64,000 bases of DNA from Clostridiales bacterium (GTDB taxonomy: Bacteria > Bacillota > Clostridia > Oscillospirales > Oscillospiraceae). Below, in pieces: positions 16,570-24,664 of the stretch (position 1 is the stretch's first letter; every line of letters starts with the position of its first letter). The stretch is taken from assembly GCA_022785125.1 (NCBI GenBank), contig JALFRA010000035.1, forward strand, positions 1 through 64,000. The letters are read 5' to 3'. The notes below the pieces were generated by a model that was not told the origin of the DNA, ran no database searches, and saw only the letters and a program-made list of their open reading frames with translations. Position numbers and translations under genes: made by a program.

Positions 16570-16599
16570 AAAAAAGGACGCCGGGAGGCGTCCTTTTTT
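16570..16599. terminator. Bidirectional terminator between convergent genes
   Basis: A 13-bp perfect stem (16570-16582 with 16587-16599) with A-run on one side and T-run on the other. It serves both the small zinc-ribbon gene and the convergent LCP gene. Confidence 0.92.
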
Positions 16600-16605
16600 G
16601 CGTGA

Positions 16606-17700
16606 TCAGTCGGGCTGCTTGACGGTGCCGCTCTGGGTAATGTCCAGCATATCGGCGGTGATGTCGATGGTGTAGGGGTTGAGCCCGGAGGTGTTGACGA
16701 TCTCCAGCACCTTTTCCGGGTAGAGTTCGTAGCACCAGTCTATGCCCTTGTAGCGTACCGTGCCGTCCCCCGGCAGGGAGGTGGCGGTCACATTGTCGAA
16801 GTTGAAGGACAGGCCCTTGTCGGCGAAAAAGGCCAGGTCGGTGACACTCAGGTCGGTCTCCACGTTCTCCATAAAGATATCGTAGTAGGTGGGCAGGTTG
16901 AGGGGCTGGGAGATGGCCTTCTTCAGAACTGCCATAATGAGTTCCCGCTGCGTCCTGGTACGGCCGATATCTGCGTCGGGATAAGCGTCGTAGATGTTAT
17001 GGGGATAGATACCGGGACCGTCGGAGTTTTTCCGGCAGCGTACCACCTTCAGGGCGTCAGATCCGGTGAGATACTGCATTCCGGGTTCAAAGTGGATGTG
17101 CAGATCCTGGTCGGGATCGTCATAGGACATATGCACCGGCACATTGAAGTTGACGCCGCCTACCGCATCCACCAGGCGTACAAAGCCCCGGGTGTTCACC
17201 TTTACATAGAAGTCGATGGGGAAACCCACGATGTTCTGGACCTCTTCCTTCAGCGCGTCGATGCCGTTGTAGGGGTACATACTGCACAGCTTATAGAAGT
17301 GCTTTCCCTTGCTGGAGACGCCCTCGATCAGGGTGTCCCGGGGGATGGAGACCATGGCAATGGTCTGGTTTACCGTGTCGTAGGTGGCCACGATCATGGT
17401 GTCCACGTTGCCGCTGGCCTGGTCGCTGGCGCACAGCAGGAAGGTATAGGTGTACTCCTTTCGCTGACGAGCGGGCTGGGTACTCTCCTCCGGGTCGGGG
17501 GACTGGAGAGAGACATGTTCGCTTTCCTTGGGCGGGGGCGTCTCCTCCGCGATCTTGGGGGGCTGAGCCAGCAGCTTGAAGGTAACGATGAAGGCCAATA
17601 CCAGCGCCGCCACTACTGCCAGAACAATAAACAAAATCTTGGCCGCCTTCTGTCCGGGAGACAGAGGGATTTTCTCTTTTTTCATCAGCCGCTTGGCCAT
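16606..17700 (-). CDS. LytR-CpsA-Psr (LCP) family cell-wall glycopolymer ligase
   Basis: About 364 residues. Short cytosolic N-terminus, one membrane span (about residues 21-44), a Pro/Glu/Ser linker and then an extracellular LCP domain from YTYTFLLCASD. Family marks are DTMIVATYDT, IPRDTLIEG, VRLVDAVGGVNFNV, the arginine-rich RCRKN and IGRTRTQRELIMAVL. LCP enzymes join undecaprenyl-linked polymers such as teichoic acids or capsule to peptidoglycan. The ATG at 17700 is 10 bases from AAAGG; GTG codons at 17706/17709 are alternatives. It has its own promoter and converges on the zinc-ribbon gene. Confidence 0.93.
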   Translation of the reverse strand: MAKRLMKKEKIPLSPGQKAAKILFIVLAVVAALVLAFIVTFKLLAQPPKIAEETPPPKESEHVSLQSPDPEESTQPARQRKEYTYTFLLCASDQASGNVDTMIVATYDTVNQTIAMVSIPRDTLIEGVSSKGKHFYKLCSMYPYNGIDALKEEVQNIVGFPIDFYVKVNTRGFVRLVDAVGGVNFNVPVHMSYDDPDQDLHIHFEPGMQYLTGSDALKVVRCRKNSDGPGIYPHNIYDAYPDADIGRTRTQRELIMAVLKKAISQPLNLPTYYDIFMENVETDLSVTDLAFFADKGLSFNFDNVTATSLPGDGTVRYKGIDWCYELYPEKVLEIVNTSGLNPYTIDITADMLDITQSGTVKQPD

Positions 17701-17765
17701 GGCCACCACGCCTTTCTTTGGTAATATATGCCGTTATGTATTGCTTTTATCGCTAGAATGACCGC

Positions 17766-17794
17766 ATTATATCGAATTAGACGGCATAAGACAA
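17766..17794 (-). promoter_or_regulatory. Promoter of the LCP gene
   Basis: On the minus strand, -35 TTGTCT (17789-17794), 17-bp spacer, -10 TATAAT (17766-17771), about 65 bases before the LCP start. Confidence 0.8.
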
Positions 17795-17841
17795 GGAAAA
17801 GTTTCCGTGTTTTCGGTTTTTTTGACAGGAAACCTGAAACC

Positions 17842-18132
17842 TTACGCCTCTCCCACAAGCCGGCTGCGGATGCTGAGAGTGGCGGCGGTGAGGGAATTGA
17901 CCGCTCCCAGCAGATCCATCAGCAGCTGGTTCTGCCGGGTCAGCTCCTCCAGCACCCGGTCCATCCCCTCTCCTCCGGCGGAGGGCGGGGACCAAACCGG
18001 GCCGCTCCAGCAGGGAATGGGATGGGCGTACCGTTTCATGGCGGGCTCCATGGGCTGGCTCTGGGCCAGAATGGCGGCGGCCCGCTGCCGGGCCTCCTGG
18101 TCCCGGGCTCTCTGACAGGCGGGTTGGTTCAT
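17842..18132 (-). CDS. Uncharacterised 96-residue protein
   Basis: I do not recognise the family. The start at 18132 is chosen because AAAAGGAGG lies 8 bases upstream; the open frame extends to 18222 without a ribosome site. The N-terminal third is an Arg/Gln/Ala-rich helix (QRARDQEARQRAAAILAQ), followed by KRYAHPIPCWSGPVW and a C-terminal amphipathic helix (MDRVLEELTRQNQLLMDLLGAVNSLTAATLSIRSRL) that looks like a coiled coil. No signal or membrane span. No convincing terminator was found between it and the LCP gene, which has its own promoter. Confidence 0.7.
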   Translation of the reverse strand: MNQPACQRARDQEARQRAAAILAQSQPMEPAMKRYAHPIPCWSGPVWSPPSAGGEGMDRVLEELTRQNQLLMDLLGAVNSLTAATLSIRSRLVGEA

Positions 18133-18215
18133 AGAAAACACCTCCTTTTCACCCCTTATCCTATGCCGGTGGGCACTGCCCGGTCCGTCCCGGGCAGAAT
18201 TGGGGAATTTGCCCG

Positions 18216-18243
18216 TTGACATTTTCCGGGGACATGATACACT
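18216..18243 (+). promoter_or_regulatory. Promoter of the NitT/TauT-type ABC operon
   Basis: -35 TTGACA (18216-18221), 16-bp spacer, -10 TACACT (18238-18243), about 55 bases before the lipoprotein gene. Confidence 0.82.
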
Positions 18244-18299
18244 GAACTGGACCGTATGGAGAACAAACGCTCATGCGGCCCAGAAAGGAACGAGGTACC

Positions 18300-19343
18300 A
18301 TGAAGAAACTGCTTGCACTGGGCCTGACCGTGGCCCTGGCGTTGGGCCTTGCCGCCTGCGCTTCCAATCCCGCTCCGGCGGAGAGCACCCCTCCCGCCGA
18401 GACTACCCCCGTGGCGGAGACCACCCCCGCCCAGTCTGAAACCCCTGCTCTGGAGGGAACCGAGATCAACCTGGGCCTGCTCAACGGCCCCACCGGTATG
18501 GGCGCCGCCAGGCTGCTCTCCGACAACGACGCCGGTAAGACCGTCAACCACTACAATGTGACCATGGGTTCCGATCCCTCCACCGATATCGTGCCCAAGC
18601 TGAACAGCGGTGAGCTGGATATGGCCGCTCTACCCACCAACGTGGCCGCCAATCTGTACAACAAGACCGGCAACGTGCAGCTGCTGGCCCTGAATACTCT
18701 GGGCGTGCTCCACATTCTGGAGAACGGCAATACCGTCAACTCTCTGGCCGACCTGTCCGGCAAGACCATTTACGCCATCAACCAGGGCACCAACACCGAG
18801 TATGTGCTGGACTACCTGCTGACCCAGAACGGCCTGGACCCGGATATCGATGTGGACATCCAGTGGAAAACCGGCGAGGAGGTCACCACCCTGATGGCCT
18901 CCGGTGAGATCGACCTGTGTATGCTCCCCGTGCCCGCCGCTACCACCGTGCTGATGCAGAACAGTGATGTACGGGACGCCATCGACCTGAGCGACGCCTG
19001 GACCCAGTCCGGAGCCTCCGGTACCTTCACCATGGGCTGCGTGGTGGTGCGCACCGAATTTGCCCAGGAGCACCCAGAGGCGGTGGCGGCCTTCCTGCAG
19101 GAGTATGAGGCCTCCATCAACTACATCAAAGACAACCCGGAGGAGGGCGGCCAGCTCATCGAGCAGTACGGCATCGTGCCCAAGGCCGCTATTGCCACCG
19201 CGGCCATCCCCCAGGCCAACATGATCTTTACCGCCGGTGAGGACCTGAAGTCCATCTCCAGCTACTATGAGGTGCTCTTTGCCGCCGACCCCACTTCGAT
19301 CGGAGGTTCCATCCCCGATGACGCCTTCTACTACATCCCGTAA
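18300..19343 (+). CDS. NitT/TauT-family ABC transporter substrate-binding lipoprotein
   Basis: 347 residues. Signal peptide with lipobox LAAC (MKKLLALGLTVALALGLAAC), then a Pro/Thr/Glu-rich linker made of near-repeats (ETTPVAETTPAQSETP). The binding domain is of the type used for sulfonates, nitrate, riboflavin or thiamine precursors: LGLLNGPTGMGAARL, GELDMAALPTNVAANLY, LADLSGKTIYAINQGTNTEYVLDYLL. The start at 18300 marks the signal peptide; the frame to 18273 is rejected. The substrate is unknown, and the full set of SBP, permease and ATPase genes follows in order. Confidence 0.9.
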   Translation: MKKLLALGLTVALALGLAACASNPAPAESTPPAETTPVAETTPAQSETPALEGTEINLGLLNGPTGMGAARLLSDNDAGKTVNHYNVTMGSDPSTDIVPKLNSGELDMAALPTNVAANLYNKTGNVQLLALNTLGVLHILENGNTVNSLADLSGKTIYAINQGTNTEYVLDYLLTQNGLDPDIDVDIQWKTGEEVTTLMASGEIDLCMLPVPAATTVLMQNSDVRDAIDLSDAWTQSGASGTFTMGCVVVRTEFAQEHPEAVAAFLQEYEASINYIKDNPEEGGQLIEQYGIVPKAAIATAAIPQANMIFTAGEDLKSISSYYEVLFAADPTSIGGSIPDDAFYYIP

Positions 19344-20112
19344 TTTCAAACAAAACAAATTACTGCGAGCTGTCATACCCCTGGCCTTCTGGCTGGGGGT
19401 TTGGCAGCTTGCGGCCTTTTTGGTGGACGTGAGGACCAACGGCCACGGAGCTTTGCTGCTGCCCTATCCCCTGCTGGTGGCCCAGCGGCTGTGGGCCCTG
19501 GCGGGACAGGGGGCCTTCTGGCAGTCGGCGGCGGTGACCCTGGGCCGTATCTTCGGGGGCTTTGCCGTCGGCGCGGCGGCGGGGGCTCTGGTGGCGGCGG
19601 CCACCTCCGCCCTCCGGGGGGCGGACTGGGTGCTCACCCCGGCGGTCAAGGTGATCCGGGCCATCCCGGTGGCCTCCTTTATCGTGCTGGTGCTGCTGTG
19701 GGCCCCATCCTCCGGCTGGGTGCCCGCCATCGTATCCGGCCTGATGGTGCTGCCGGTGCTGTGGGGCAACGTCAGTAAGGGCGTGGCTCAGACCGATCCC
19801 CTGCTGCTGGAGGCCGCCCGGGCCTACCGCTTCGGCCAGGGCAAGACCTTGCGTCTGGTGTACCTGCCCTCGGTGCGGCCCTACTTTGTCAGCGGCTGCG
19901 CCACTGGTCTGGGCCTGGCCTGGAAAGCGGGGGTGGCCGCCGAGGTGCTCTGTCAGCCCAAGCTGGCCATCGGCACCCAGCTCTACCGGGCCAAGATCAC
20001 CCTGGAGACCCCCGACCTGTTCGCCTGGACGGCGGTGGTCATCGTGTTGAGCTTTGTGCTGGAATACGCCCTGGGCATCCTGTTCCGGTGGCTGGGAGGG
20101 GGTAAAACGTGA
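19318..20112 (+). CDS. NitT/TauT-family ABC transporter permease
   Basis: 264 residues with about six membrane spans (SsuC/TauC-like). The cytosolic coupling loop reads [32 protein letters not shown]. The start at 19318 lies inside the end of the binding-protein gene (26-base overlap), with GGAGG 11 bases upstream, also inside that gene. Upstream in-frame codons encode nothing hydrophobic. The strong overlap suggests translational coupling. It forms the membrane channel for the importer with the flanking gene products. Confidence 0.88.
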   Translation: MTPSTTSRNFKQNKLLRAVIPLAFWLGVWQLAAFLVDVRTNGHGALLLPYPLLVAQRLWALAGQGAFWQSAAVTLGRIFGGFAVGAAAGALVAAATSALRGADWVLTPAVKVIRAIPVASFIVLVLLWAPSSGWVPAIVSGLMVLPVLWGNVSKGVAQTDPLLLEAARAYRFGQGKTLRLVYLPSVRPYFVSGCATGLGLAWKAGVAAEVLCQPKLAIGTQLYRAKITLETPDLFAWTAVVIVLSFVLEYALGILFRWLGGGKT

Positions 20113-20714
20113 TATCAGTCAAAGATATTACCGTTTGTTTTGGGGAAAAGACAGTATTGGACCGTTTTTCTCTGGATCTGCCGGAGACGGGGATCACCGC
20201 CCTGTCCGGTCCCTCCGGCTGCGGCAAGACCACCCTGCTGCGGGTGCTGGCTGGACTCCAGCCGGTGGAGGAGGGGACTGTGGCCACCCCGCCAAATCCG
20301 GTGATCCTCTTCCAGGAGAACCGGCTGATGCCCTGGCGGACGGTGGGGCAGCACATTGCCGATGTGCTGCCCCGGGAGCGTCGGGGGGAGGTCTCCCGCT
20401 GGCTGGTCCTGGCGGAGCTGGAGGGGGAGGAACAGCGCTACCCGGCCGCCCTGTCCGGCGGTATGGGGAGGCGGCTGGCTCTGGCCCGAACGCTGGCCTG
20501 CGGCGGCGGGCTCATCCTGCTGGACGAGCCATTTGCGGGGGTGGATGCCCCCAGGGCCGCCCGCATCCTGGAGCGGGTGCGGGGGCTTGGGCTGCCGGTG
20601 GTGCTGTCCAGCCATGAACGTGAGACGGTGGCCCTGTGTGACCGGGTGATCGCCCTGGAAGGGCCGCCCCTGGGGCTAACGGACCGCGCAGAAAACAGAG
20701 GACTCCGATCCTAA
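20109..20714 (+). CDS. NitT/TauT-family ABC transporter ATP-binding protein (short form)
   Basis: 201 residues from a GTG start that overlaps the permease stop by 4 bases (GTGA). Walker A GPSGCGKT is at residues 34-41, Q-loop [13 protein letters not shown], signature [14 protein letters not shown], Walker [13 protein letters not shown] and switch His in SSHERE. It is about 50 residues shorter than most SsuB/TauB ATPases, lacking most of the C-terminal helical extension. All catalytic motifs are intact, so it should be functional. The terminator stem overlaps its last codons. Confidence 0.9.
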   Translation: MISVKDITVCFGEKTVLDRFSLDLPETGITALSGPSGCGKTTLLRVLAGLQPVEEGTVATPPNPVILFQENRLMPWRTVGQHIADVLPRERRGEVSRWLVLAELEGEEQRYPAALSGGMGRRLALARTLACGGGLILLDEPFAGVDAPRAARILERVRGLGLPVVLSSHERETVALCDRVIALEGPPLGLTDRAENRGLRS

Positions 20715-20736
20715 CAGGATCGGAGTCCTCTGTTTT
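20692..20736. terminator. Bidirectional terminator with a 21-bp perfect stem
   Basis: Arms 20692-20712 and 20716-20736 pair without mismatch around a 3-base loop, with AAAA at the left end and TTTT at the right. It lies between the convergent ATPase and SLC13 genes, and the left arm includes the last codons of the ATPase gene. Confidence 0.93.
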
Positions 20737-20755
20737 GCTTTGTGGGTCGGGGGGA

Positions 20756-22195
20756 TCAGGCGCCCATCAGAGCGCTGGCAATGGGATAGCCCACAAGAAC
20801 GGTGACGATGATGGAGACCACCATCAGGATGGTGCCGTAGGTGATGACCTGGCCGGTTTTGGTCCATCCGGAGCCGATGGCCAGGGGTACATTGGGGTGC
20901 GCGGGCGGGGTAACGAAGGCGTAGCTGGCCAGCATACCGATGATCATGGCGATGGCCGGGGTGCTGACCGCCCCGTTGCTGGCCATGCACAGGGGAATGG
21001 CCACGGCGCACACCACGGTGACGGTAACCATGTTGGAGGCCACATTGGTCATGACGGCGGCCCAGATGGTAAAGACCAGGATGAGCAGCCAGACAGGCAG
21101 TCCGCTGAGTGTGGGAGCAATGGCGCTGCTCAGCCAATCGGTCAGACCGATGTCCGCGTTGGTCATGGCGGAGCCCAGCGCCAGCGTGGCGCCGGCCATG
21201 ATTACGCTGCCCCACTCCACGCCCTTCTGCATGGCCTCCTTAAAGTTCATCAGGGGAGCGCCGTCCACGGAGAGCAGGCAGAGGGCCACTGCGCCCACCA
21301 GCGGGGGGAAGGCGGTTCCCTGGGTATCCAGGAAGCTGGCCACGGTGGGCAGGGCCGGCTCAATAAATTCAGGCAGCACCCACATGGCTACCACCAGGAA
21401 AAAGATGGTTAGGGTGGCCTTTTCCCGGCGGTCCGCCGGAGTAACGCTTTGCTTCAGTGCCTGGAAATCCAGCCTGGAGACGCAGGACATATCCGGGCGC
21501 AGCACGAACCGGAACAGAAGGATCATGATGACAAAGCAGATCACTCCCACCGGCATGGCGAAGGCCATATAGTGGGCGTAGCTGACGGCGGTGCCGGTGG
21601 CGTTCTGATAGAAGCCCATAGCCATGATGGGAAAGACGTGGGCGATGGGCGTCATGCCGCAAGAGATAGCGGAGGAGAAAAGCTGGCCCAGCATCAGGGC
21701 GTTGGCCAGCTTGTCGTTTTCATGGAGATCCAGTTCCTCGCAGATGGCTTTGAGGATGGGTAGGTAGATCACAAATACCACCGAGGGGGACATGACCAGA
21801 CCGATGACCAGAATGGACGCGCAATAGAGAATGAAAAAGGCCCAGGGGCTTTTCCGGGCCAGGCGGCTGCTGATAAACAGAATGGCGCAGCGCTTGACGA
21901 AGGAAGTTTTGGAGATGGCGTAGGTACACATGAAGGTGAACAGAAGGAATGCCACAGTGGAATTACCCAGAGAGTTGGTCAGAACACTGCCCATGGTAAG
22001 CTCGGGCACCGTGACCAGGGCGGCCAGCGCCAGAAGACTGGGCCAGTCGATGGAGAGGGTCAGCCACAGGATCAGCGCGCCAATGAAGATGCCCAGCACC
22101 TGCATGGCGGAGCTGGTCATGCCGGCGGGGGCGGGCAAAAAGCGGAAGCCAGCGATACACGCCAGTGCGGCTACAATGGAGACTGTGCGTTTCAT
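20756..22195 (-). CDS. SLC13/DASS-family anion transporter
   Basis: 479 residues with about 11-12 membrane spans. Features of divalent-anion:Na+ symporters are the repeated SNT-like turns (NSLGNSTVAFLLFTF in the first half, TNVASNMVTVTVVCAVAIPLC in the second) and a C-terminal VTPPAHPNVPLAIGSG motif. Such carriers move dicarboxylates, citrate or sulfate. It follows the FAD oxidoreductase gene by 27 bases with AAGGAGG upstream. The two are probably one operon controlled by the divergent LysR regulator. The substrate is probably the compound handled by the oxidoreductase (inference). Confidence 0.88.
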   Translation of the reverse strand: MKRTVSIVAALACIAGFRFLPAPAGMTSSAMQVLGIFIGALILWLTLSIDWPSLLALAALVTVPELTMGSVLTNSLGNSTVAFLLFTFMCTYAISKTSFVKRCAILFISSRLARKSPWAFFILYCASILVIGLVMSPSVVFVIYLPILKAICEELDLHENDKLANALMLGQLFSSAISCGMTPIAHVFPIMAMGFYQNATGTAVSYAHYMAFAMPVGVICFVIMILLFRFVLRPDMSCVSRLDFQALKQSVTPADRREKATLTIFFLVVAMWVLPEFIEPALPTVASFLDTQGTAFPPLVGAVALCLLSVDGAPLMNFKEAMQKGVEWGSVIMAGATLALGSAMTNADIGLTDWLSSAIAPTLSGLPVWLLILVFTIWAAVMTNVASNMVTVTVVCAVAIPLCMASNGAVSTPAIAMIIGMLASYAFVTPPAHPNVPLAIGSGWTKTGQVITYGTILMVVSIIVTVLVGYPIASALMGA

Positions 22196-22222
22196 GATAG
22201 ATACCTCCTTGTTCAGAATGGG

Positions 22223-23488
22223 TTATATACACGCGCCCTGACGGCGCAGTTCGGCCTGAATTTCCGCCGTACCCGCGTCCGGCTGGAGCACGGACAGCGC
22301 GGCGGCCACACCGGCGGCGTGGCCGGTGGCAAATCCGGTTCCCATGACGCGGACGGAAGCAAAGGCCACCGGATCGGCGCTGACCAGGCGGCCGGCGCCC
22401 CACAGGTTGGCTGTACTGCGGGATTTCAGACAGCGGAGAGGAATATCATAGTAGCCGTCGTCCTTAACCCACAGGTACTGTGCGATCTTGTTGATGTCTG
22501 TGTGCATCTCGCAGGGCCAGCTCCCCCGAGCCACGCCGTCGGGCTGTTTGACGCCTTCCAGCACATCCTGGCCGGTAAGGGTGTACTGGCCAACCAAATG
22601 CCGGGTATCCCGCAGCCCCAGCTTATAGCCGGAGGAGACCAGCCGGCAGTGCTCCATGCCGGGCAGGTATTTGCGGAAGGCGGCGATGTATTCCTGACAT
22701 TGGGCCCGGGTGTTCTGTTCACAGGCGGTCAGGGTCTCGGCATCCAGAGCGGGGACAATTACGCTGGGCAGAATGGCGTAGGCGGTGTCCGGCGCGGTGC
22801 GAAAGACGATGCCGGACTCCTTGGTCAGGTGGGACAGCCCGTCCGCCTTGGCTCGCTGAAGGGCCTTCTCCAAAATCGCGGGAGCAAATTTTGCCTCCGG
22901 CCCCACATGGTCGATCCGCATCATTTTGGTGGAGAAATAGCCGCCTCCCCTGCCGTCGCCAAAACGGCATTCCGCCCCGGCCAGATGGGCCAGATTGCCG
23001 TCTCCACTGGCATCCACAAAGGCTTTGCTGTAAAACTCGTAGGCACCCTCGTCATCCACACAACGAATGGAGCGGATGACGCCGGTCTCGGGATCAGTCT
23101 GTGCCCCGATCAGTCTGCAGTGGAGCAGGAGCTTCAGAGAGGGATGCTTCTGGACCAGCAGGTCCAGCGCGTACTTCAGTGCCTCTTCATCCAGGGTCAC
23201 GATGGCATTGTTGACGGAGGAGAGCTTGTAGCCGTCATAAGCGCCCAGCTGGGCCAACAGGTCCAGTACCTGCTGTCCCACGCCCTTGACGATCTGCTGG
23301 GGCGGATCGCTGTGGGTGAAAAAACCGCAGTAGGACGCCACGTTGGCATTGGTGGCCTGTCCGCCCAAACTGCCGTTGCGCTCCACCAGCAGGCAGCTGG
23401 CCCCGGCCTGGACGGCGCCCACGGCGGCGGCAACGCCTGCGGCGCCGCCACCCACCACAATGACGTCATAGTTTTGCATATTTTTCAT
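22223..23488 (-). CDS. FAD-dependent oxidoreductase (FAD_oxidored type)
   Basis: 421 residues. The N-terminal dinucleotide fold is YDVIVVGGGAAGVAAAVGA (GxGxxG variant GGGAAG), followed by CLLVERNGSLGGQATNANV. A second FAD contact near residue 150 reads AFVDASGDGNLAHLAGAE, and near the C-terminus is ANLWGAGRLVSADPVAFASVRVMGTGFATGHAAGVAAAL. This is the PF12831-like group, related to succinate dehydrogenase flavoproteins, with unknown substrates. The start at 23488 has AGGAGG with a 7-base spacer. It is the first gene of an operon with the SLC13 carrier and is divergent from LysR. Confidence 0.88.
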   Translation of the reverse strand: MKNMQNYDVIVVGGGAAGVAAAVGAVQAGASCLLVERNGSLGGQATNANVASYCGFFTHSDPPQQIVKGVGQQVLDLLAQLGAYDGYKLSSVNNAIVTLDEEALKYALDLLVQKHPSLKLLLHCRLIGAQTDPETGVIRSIRCVDDEGAYEFYSKAFVDASGDGNLAHLAGAECRFGDGRGGGYFSTKMMRIDHVGPEAKFAPAILEKALQRAKADGLSHLTKESGIVFRTAPDTAYAILPSVIVPALDAETLTACEQNTRAQCQEYIAAFRKYLPGMEHCRLVSSGYKLGLRDTRHLVGQYTLTGQDVLEGVKQPDGVARGSWPCEMHTDINKIAQYLWVKDDGYYDIPLRCLKSRSTANLWGAGRLVSADPVAFASVRVMGTGFATGHAAGVAAALSVLQPDAGTAEIQAELRRQGACI

Positions 23489-23529
23489 AAAAATGCCTCC
23501 TGTTTTCGTTGAATACCTTGGATGAACCA

Positions 23530-23558
23530 ACTATATCATTGGAAATAACATTTGTAAA
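23530..23558 (-). promoter_or_regulatory. Promoter of the FAD oxidoreductase-SLC13 operon
   Basis: On the minus strand, -35 TTTACA (23553-23558), 17-bp spacer, -10 TATAGT (23530-23535); predicted start near 23523. Confidence 0.82.
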
Positions 23559-23564
23559 AATCAT

Positions 23565-23597
23565 AATAACTATTATATTGATAGCTAATAACTATTA
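23565..23597. promoter_or_regulatory. Paired 11-bp direct repeats, probable LysR binding sites
   Basis: AATAACTATTA occurs exactly twice, at 23565-23575 and 23587-23597, 22 bp apart (two helix turns). Relative to the divergent operon start the centres fall at about -47 and -69, the usual places for the activation and recognition sites of LysR regulators. Confidence 0.75.
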
Positions 23598-23613
23598 AAT
23601 TTGGGGTGGACCA

Positions 23614-23642
23614 TTGACAGTGGATAGGGGAACGCCTATACT
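23614..23642 (+). promoter_or_regulatory. Promoter of the LysR gene
   Basis: -35 TTGACA (23614-23619), 17-bp spacer, -10 TATACT (23637-23642); close to consensus. Confidence 0.87.
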
Positions 23643-23668
23643 CAAAGGAGTTGGGAGGGGGAAAGACG

Positions 23669-24571
23669 ATGGAACGGAGCCAGCTGCTTTATGTGGTCAC
23701 TGTGGCGGAGTGCGGCAACATTACCCGGGCGGCGGAAAAGCTGCATCTCTCCCAGCCCTCTTTGTCCAACCAGATCATTCATCTGGAACGGGAATTGGGT
23801 GTACCGCTATTTTCCAGGATCAGAAAACGGGTTTATTTGACCGAAGCGGGGAAGGCGTTTGTCCGGTATGCCCGGCGGATCCTGAATGATATGCAGGCAT
23901 TGGGGGAGTTGATGGAGGATTATGCCGCCAACCGCGATGGGCGGGTGCGGATTGGTGCGCTGCCCATTATGTGTTCCCTGAGGATTCCCGAGCTGGTTCA
24001 TGCCTTCCACAGCTGGAATCCCAATATCACGCTGTCCCTGCAGGAGCGGGGCAGCGTGGAACTGCTTCATGCGTTGGAACAAAATGAGATTGATGTTGCA
24101 TTTGCCATCATCAATCCGTCGGAGCCCTCCATGGGACAGATGAGCAGTCTGCCGCTGATCCAGTCAGAGGTGTGCGCGGTGGTCCATATGGACAATCCGT
24201 TGTCCCGTCAAAAGAGCCTGGATCTCAAGCAGTTAGCGGACCAGGTGCTGATCACTCCCAATCAGGATTTCAATCTCTCGGGGATCATTCTGTCCCATTT
24301 GGCCAGCCTGGGGATCCAGTGCCAGGTGCAGAATGTGTGCAGTCAGATCGACTCCTGCCTGGCGCTGGTCAATAAGAATATGGGCGTCAGCTTTTGCACA
24401 CGGACCACCACGGAATATTATCACTATCCGGATGTGGTAGCGATGACGCTTGACCCGGCTATTCAGCGTACGGTTTATCTGGTGTATAAGAAGGACCCCC
24501 GGTACGACCCGGCGTTGGAACAATTCATCCGCTTTTCACAGAGATTTTTAAGAGAACATATAGTTGAATGA
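23669..24571 (+). CDS. LysR-family transcriptional regulator
   Basis: 300 residues. N-terminal winged helix-turn-helix (LLYVVTVAECGNITRAAEKLHLSQPSLSNQIIHLERELGVPLFSR, about residues 6-50), then a substrate-binding domain (VRIGALPIMCSLRIPELVHAFHSWNPNI). The start at 23669 follows GGAGGGGGAAAGACG; a frame start at 23651 lacks a ribosome site. It is divergent from the FAD oxidoreductase-SLC13 operon, the classical arrangement for a LysR activator and its target. The inducer is probably the transported anion (inference). Confidence 0.92.
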   Translation: MERSQLLYVVTVAECGNITRAAEKLHLSQPSLSNQIIHLERELGVPLFSRIRKRVYLTEAGKAFVRYARRILNDMQALGELMEDYAANRDGRVRIGALPIMCSLRIPELVHAFHSWNPNITLSLQERGSVELLHALEQNEIDVAFAIINPSEPSMGQMSSLPLIQSEVCAVVHMDNPLSRQKSLDLKQLADQVLITPNQDFNLSGIILSHLASLGIQCQVQNVCSQIDSCLALVNKNMGVSFCTRTTTEYYHYPDVVAMTLDPAIQRTVYLVYKKDPRYDPALEQFIRFSQRFLREHIVE

Positions 24572-24582
24572 AGAATCTGTTA

Positions 24583-24617
24583 AAAAGAGCGAAAGCGCGT
24601 TGCGCTTTCGCTCTTTT
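24583..24617 (+). terminator. Terminator of the LysR gene
   Basis: A 16-bp perfect stem (24583-24598 with 24602-24617), 3-base loop, ending in TTTT. Confidence 0.9.
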
Positions 24618-24627
24618 GTGATAAAAT
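24600..24627 (+). promoter_or_regulatory. Probable promoter of the LTA-synthase-like gene
   Basis: -35 TTGCGC (24600-24605), 16-bp spacer, -10 TAAAAT (24622-24627). The -35 box is built into the 3' arm of the preceding terminator. Confidence 0.6.
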
Positions 24628-24664
24628 GGGAACCATGAATTTTTGGTAAAGGCAGCGTAATGAT

